Positions 6,395-9,169 of a DNA stretch of 9,169 bases are shown one piece after another; the first letter of the stretch is position 1, and each line of letters begins with the position of its first letter. The DNA is taken from positions 1 through 9,169 of the forward strand of contig JAJYSQ010000033.1 of NCBI GenBank assembly GCA_021793495.1, given 5' to 3'. Position numbers and translations under genes: made by a program. Under the pieces are notes generated by a model. The model ran no database searches. It was not told the origin of the DNA and saw only the letters and a list, made by a program, of their open reading frames with translations. This DNA comes from Actinomycetes bacterium (GTDB lineage: Bacteria > Actinomycetota > Actinomycetes > JAJYSQ01).

Positions 6395-9016
6395 ATGCCT
6401 GCGCCGATGGTCCCTGACCCACCGATGGCCCCGCGCCTGCCGCGCCTGCCGCGCCTGCCGCGCCTGCCGCGTGCCTCGGGGCCGGGTCGGTGGCGTGAGC
6501 TGGTGACCGTGGTGCTCACCGTGGTGGCGGTGCCGGCGGCGATGGTTGCTGCCCCGGTCCTCGACCGTGCGGGGACGTCGCCCACGGCTCGCCCGGTGGC
6601 CTCCACCGTGGTTCACCTGGCGCTGGACCCCGGTGGACGAGCCGTGCTGGACCGGGTGGCCCTGGCTGTCCCGGGGGCGCGGGACTCGGCCCTGCCCGGG
6701 CCCCCGCCGGCACGAGCGGTACCAGACGCGGTACTGGTGCTGACACCGGTCACCCCGACGATCGGCTTCGAGATGCTCGGCGTCTCCTGGAGCACCCCGG
6801 TGGCCGTGCCGACCGGCGGCGCGGGTGCGGGGTTGACCTTCTCGGTCCGGTTGCGCGAGGGGCGGTCCTGGTCGGGCTGGTACGACCTGGCCGTCGCCGA
6901 CGACCAGCCCGTGGCCGCCGAGCGCACCGGGGACGCTCTCGACCGCGCGGTCCGCGGGCACACCGAGCCGCTGGTCGTCGACGGCGCCGACGGCGTGCAG
7001 GTGCGGGTCACCGCACCGACCCCGAAGGGCGTCCCGGTGGCCCAGCTGCCCTCGGACCTGCGGGTCGACCTGGTGCACACCCCGCGGTCCCCGGCGGACG
7101 CACACCTGGTCCCCGCGCCGCTGGCCGGGCTGCTGGTCGGGTCGGCGCACGCCCAGGCGGCGTCGCCGCCGATCATCTCGCGGGCGACCTGGGGGGCCGA
7201 CGAGTCCCGGCGCACCGACGCGGCGCGGTACCTGCCGACGATCGGGGCGGTGTTCGTCCACCACACCGCGTCGGCGAACAGCTACGGGCCGGACGACACG
7301 GCTCGCCAGATCCGCAACCTCTACGCCTTCTCCCTGGCCAACGGGTACGCGGACATCCCGTACAACCTCCTGGTGGACAAGTGGGGGCGGGTGTACGAAG
7401 GCCGGGCGGGGGGCGTGGACCGGTTCGTGCAGGGCGGGGCGACCGGCGGCTTCAACCGGTCGACGACGGCCATCTCCTTCCTCGGCAACGTCGACGTGGC
7501 CGACCCGGCCCGGCAGGACAGCGCGGTCGCCGAGGCGATCGCCCGGGTCGCGGCGTGGAAGCTGGGCCAGGCCTACCTCGACCCGGCCGGCACCAGCCGG
7601 CTGACCGCGGCCGGGGGCACGCCGGCGATCACCCGGGTGGCCAACGGGACCACGGTCACGCTGCCGACGATCTCGGGACACCGGGACGTGTTCGCCACCG
7701 CCTGTCCCGGACGGTACCTGTACCCGCTGCTGCCGCGGATCCGGGCGTTGGCGCACGGTTACCTGGGTGCCGGCTTCGTCTCCCCGACAGTCGCTGCGGG
7801 CTCGACGGCCTACGCCGCAAGCACGCCGGTCACCGTGTCCGCCGGGGTGACCGCATCCATCACCTGGACGTTGACCGTCACCTCGATGTGCGGCGACGGC
7901 TCGCCGATGCGCGCCCTGACCGGTTCGGTCGCCCCGGGCGACCGTCTCGTGACGGCCTGGGACCTGCGCGACGCCGGCGGCACCCCGGCGCCGCCGGGGA
8001 GCTACCAGCTGGCGCTGGCCGGCTCCTCGGGGGGTGGGACCCCGCTGCCCTGGGCGAGCACCGTCAGCATCGAGGCCACGGGCTCCGCCCCGGCCAGCGA
8101 CTGCCCGACCCAACGACTCGGTGGGGCCGACCGGTACGCCACCGCCGTGCTCGCCGGCCGGGCGTCCGCGCCCGGGTCCGGCCCGGTCGTGCTGGTCTCC
8201 GGCGCCGACGGGCACCTGGTGGACGGACTGGTCGTCGCCCCGCTGGCGGTGAAGCTCGGTGCCCCCGTGCTGCTCACCGGGGTCGACGAGCTGCCCGCGG
8301 TGGTGGCCGCCGAGCTGTCCGCCCGTCGGCCCTCCGCGGTCTACCTCGTCGGGGGCACGGCCAGCGTGGGTGCCGGGGTGGCGGCCAGCGTGGCCCGGCT
8401 CACCGGGGTGAGCCCCACCCGCCTGGCCGGGACCGATCGGTACGCCACGGCGGTAGCGGTCGCCACGGCGGTCGGACCGGCCGCGGACGGGACCGTCGTG
8501 CTGGCCGCTGGCGCTCAGGCGAACCTGATCGACGCGCTGACCGTCGGCGGTCCGGCCGGGCGCGTCGGGTACCCGGTGCTGCTCGTCGGTGCCGGAGGCC
8601 TGACCCCCGAGGCCGCCGCGGTGGTCGCGCGGGCACGCCGCACCCTGGTGGTCGGGGGCCGTGGGGCCCTGCCCGACGCGGTGGTCGCCGGGGTGCCGGG
8701 ACCGGTACGCGTCGCCGGCACCGACCGGTACGCCACCGGCTTGGCCGTGGCGCAGGCGTTCGCCGGCTCGGTGGGGACCAGCACCGTGGTGGTGACCTCG
8801 GGGGCCGACGGGAACCTGCCGGATGCGCTGGCCGCCGGCGGCTTCGGCCGTACCGTCCTGCTCGCCGGGGGATCCGGGCTCACCGACCCGACCCGGGCCT
8901 GGGTCGCGGCCCGTGCCGACACTCGACGCGTCTACGTGCTCGGTGGCCCCTCGGCGCTCACCCCGACGTCCTACGCTCAGGCCGCACGCCTCGTCACGGG
9001 AGGACCCTCATCATGA
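6395..9016 (+). CDS. Exported PGRP/amidase_2 cell-wall amidase with three CWB2 repeats
   Basis: An 873-residue modular protein expected to cut the N-acetylmuramoyl-L-alanine bond of peptidoglycan. Order: a Pro/Arg-rich N-terminus with four RLP repeats (14-26); a hydrophobic signal or anchor (about 36-55); a beta-rich region (about 65-235) of the kind found before actinobacterial PGRP domains, with GFEMLGVSW and SWSGWYDL; the PGRP/amidase_2 domain (about 258-455); a FlgD-like Ig domain (about 460-562, WDLRDAGGTPAPPGSYQ); and three cell-wall-binding type 2 repeats starting at RLGGADRYATAV (574), RLAGTDRYATAV (676) and RVAGTDRYATGL (772). Zinc ligands of the T7-lysozyme fold are present: the FVHHT His pair (289-290), H429 in SGHRD and C437 in TACPG. 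YNLLVDKWGRVYEGR (323-337) is also typical. The usual GAH histidine near 349 is replaced (GGATGGFN). C499 and C570 may pair across the Ig domain. The start is uncertain: ATG 6395 has only a poor ribosome site (GGAT), and ATGs at 6407 and 6425 are alternatives. The stop overlaps the next gene (ATGA). Confidence 0.93.
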   Translation: MPAPMVPDPPMAPRLPRLPRLPRLPRASGPGRWRELVTVVLTVVAVPAAMVAAPVLDRAGTSPTARPVASTVVHLALDPGGRAVLDRVALAVPGARDSALPGPPPARAVPDAVLVLTPVTPTIGFEMLGVSWSTPVAVPTGGAGAGLTFSVRLREGRSWSGWYDLAVADDQPVAAERTGDALDRAVRGHTEPLVVDGADGVQVRVTAPTPKGVPVAQLPSDLRVDLVHTPRSPADAHLVPAPLAGLLVGSAHAQAASPPIISRATWGADESRRTDAARYLPTIGAVFVHHTASANSYGPDDTARQIRNLYAFSLANGYADIPYNLLVDKWGRVYEGRAGGVDRFVQGGATGGFNRSTTAISFLGNVDVADPARQDSAVAEAIARVAAWKLGQAYLDPAGTSRLTAAGGTPAITRVANGTTVTLPTISGHRDVFATACPGRYLYPLLPRIRALAHGYLGAGFVSPTVAAGSTAYAASTPVTVSAGVTASITWTLTVTSMCGDGSPMRALTGSVAPGDRLVTAWDLRDAGGTPAPPGSYQLALAGSSGGGTPLPWASTVSIEATGSAPASDCPTQRLGGADRYATAVLAGRASAPGSGPVVLVSGADGHLVDGLVVAPLAVKLGAPVLLTGVDELPAVVAAELSARRPSAVYLVGGTASVGAGVAASVARLTGVSPTRLAGTDRYATAVAVATAVGPAADGTVVLAAGAQANLIDALTVGGPAGRVGYPVLLVGAGGLTPEAAAVVARARRTLVVGGRGALPDAVVAGVPGPVRVAGTDRYATGLAVAQAFAGSVGTSTVVVTSGADGNLPDALAAGGFGRTVLLAGGSGLTDPTRAWVAARADTRRVYVLGGPSALTPTSYAQAARLVTGGPSS
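6432..6467. repeat. 9-bp tandem repeat encoding (Arg-Leu-Pro)4 near the amidase N-terminus
   Basis: Four exact copies of cgcgcctgc run from 6432 to 6467, with a partial fifth at 6468. They encode the basic stretch PRLPRLPRLPRLPR just before the signal or anchor helix. Copy-number change would add or remove three residues without shifting the frame. Confidence 0.88.
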
Positions 9017-9169
9017 CCTCACCAGCAGGGCGGTCAACCCGACGCCACCGGGCAGGGCGGTCCGTGCCCCGGGGCCGTCGCGGCCGATCCGTGGTCGCCG
9101 CCCTGGTCGGGCTGGGCCTGGCGATGTCGCTCGTGGCGGGCGCGCAAGCCGCGACTGCTTCCGTCCCGG
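9013..9169 (+). CDS. Exported protein of unknown function, N-terminus only
   Basis: The first 52 residues of a gene cut by the right edge. The ATG at 9013 overlaps the amidase stop as ATGA, and GGAGG lies nine bases upstream, so it is coupled to the amidase in an operon. Residues 1-26 are rich in Arg (RSTRRHR, RGRRGRS). Residues 27-42 are hydrophobic (VVAALVGLGLAMSLVAG), and AGAQA|ATA gives a good signal peptidase I site after residue 46. There is no clear Tat motif, since the hydrophobic residues expected after the RR pair are absent. The mature domain is not visible, so no function can be given. Coupling suggests a cell-envelope role, perhaps another CWB2 or wall-lytic protein, but that is a guess. 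Confidence 0.85.
   Translation, partial: MTSPAGRSTRRHRAGRSVPRGRRGRSVVAALVGLGLAMSLVAGAQAATASVP

Noticed and set aside
6204..6506. Open frame of 100 codons across the repeat region
   Set aside because: The 17-bp period cannot make a protein repeat, there is no ribosome site, and the frame runs into the amidase gene out of phase.
6308..8215. Minus-strand 635-codon open frame opposite the amidase
   Set aside because: It is an antisense shadow produced by high GC. The amidase frame holds all the domain motifs; this one holds none.
9013..9100. Tat signal peptide on the last gene
   Set aside because: Twin arginines occur, but the residues after them (HRAG, GRS) do not fit the Tat pattern of hydrophobic positions. 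A Sec signal fits better.

Overview
The window is very GC-rich and its codons strongly favour G or C in the third position. Several starts are GTG, and one gene looks leaderless. Together with an LCP ligase carrying a LytR_C tail, a PGRP amidase with cell-wall-binding type 2 (CWB2) repeats, and a VKOR/DUF929 pair, this points to a Gram-positive actinobacterium (Actinomycetota). I cannot place the genus. The window is densely coding chromosome. I see no tRNA, rRNA, insertion sequence, phage gene or CRISPR array.

Layout, left to right. (1) 1-1163, minus: an ammonium channel (Amt) cut by the window edge, so its C-terminus is missing. (2) 1164-1454: divergent intergenic region with a possible nitrogen-control site and a small inverted repeat. 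(3) 1455-2863, plus: a two-gene operon with a 4-bp GTGA overlap, encoding a membrane-anchored DUF929 thioredoxin-like protein (CPYC) and a VKOR-family disulfide oxidase (CLWC). (4) 2873-4422, minus: both subunits of a 3-oxoacid CoA-transferase (SCOT type), translationally coupled. Subunit A carries an unusual Pro/Thr/Val-rich tail encoded by tandem repeats. (5) 4562-6043, minus: an LCP (LytR-CpsA-Psr) glycopolymer ligase with a LytR_C domain. (6) 6044-6394: divergent intergenic region with two separate short tandem-repeat arrays (3 x 10 bp and 4 x 17 bp). (7) 6395-9016, plus: an 873-residue envelope amidase with a membrane anchor or signal, a PGRP/amidase_2 domain, a FlgD-like Ig domain and three CWB2 repeats. 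It overlaps by 4 bp the start of a second exported protein (9013 onward), which is cut by the right edge.

How the genes may work together. The right half reads as a cell-envelope module. LCP enzymes attach anionic glycopolymers to peptidoglycan, and CWB2 domains in clostridia dock on such polymers. The divergent LCP and CWB2-amidase genes could therefore make an anchor and its client. The VKOR/DUF929 pair probably makes disulfides in exported proteins. Both the LCP protein (four extracytoplasmic Cys) and the amidase (two non-catalytic Cys) are plausible clients. The Amt and CoA-transferase genes are metabolic and have no evident link to the envelope genes.
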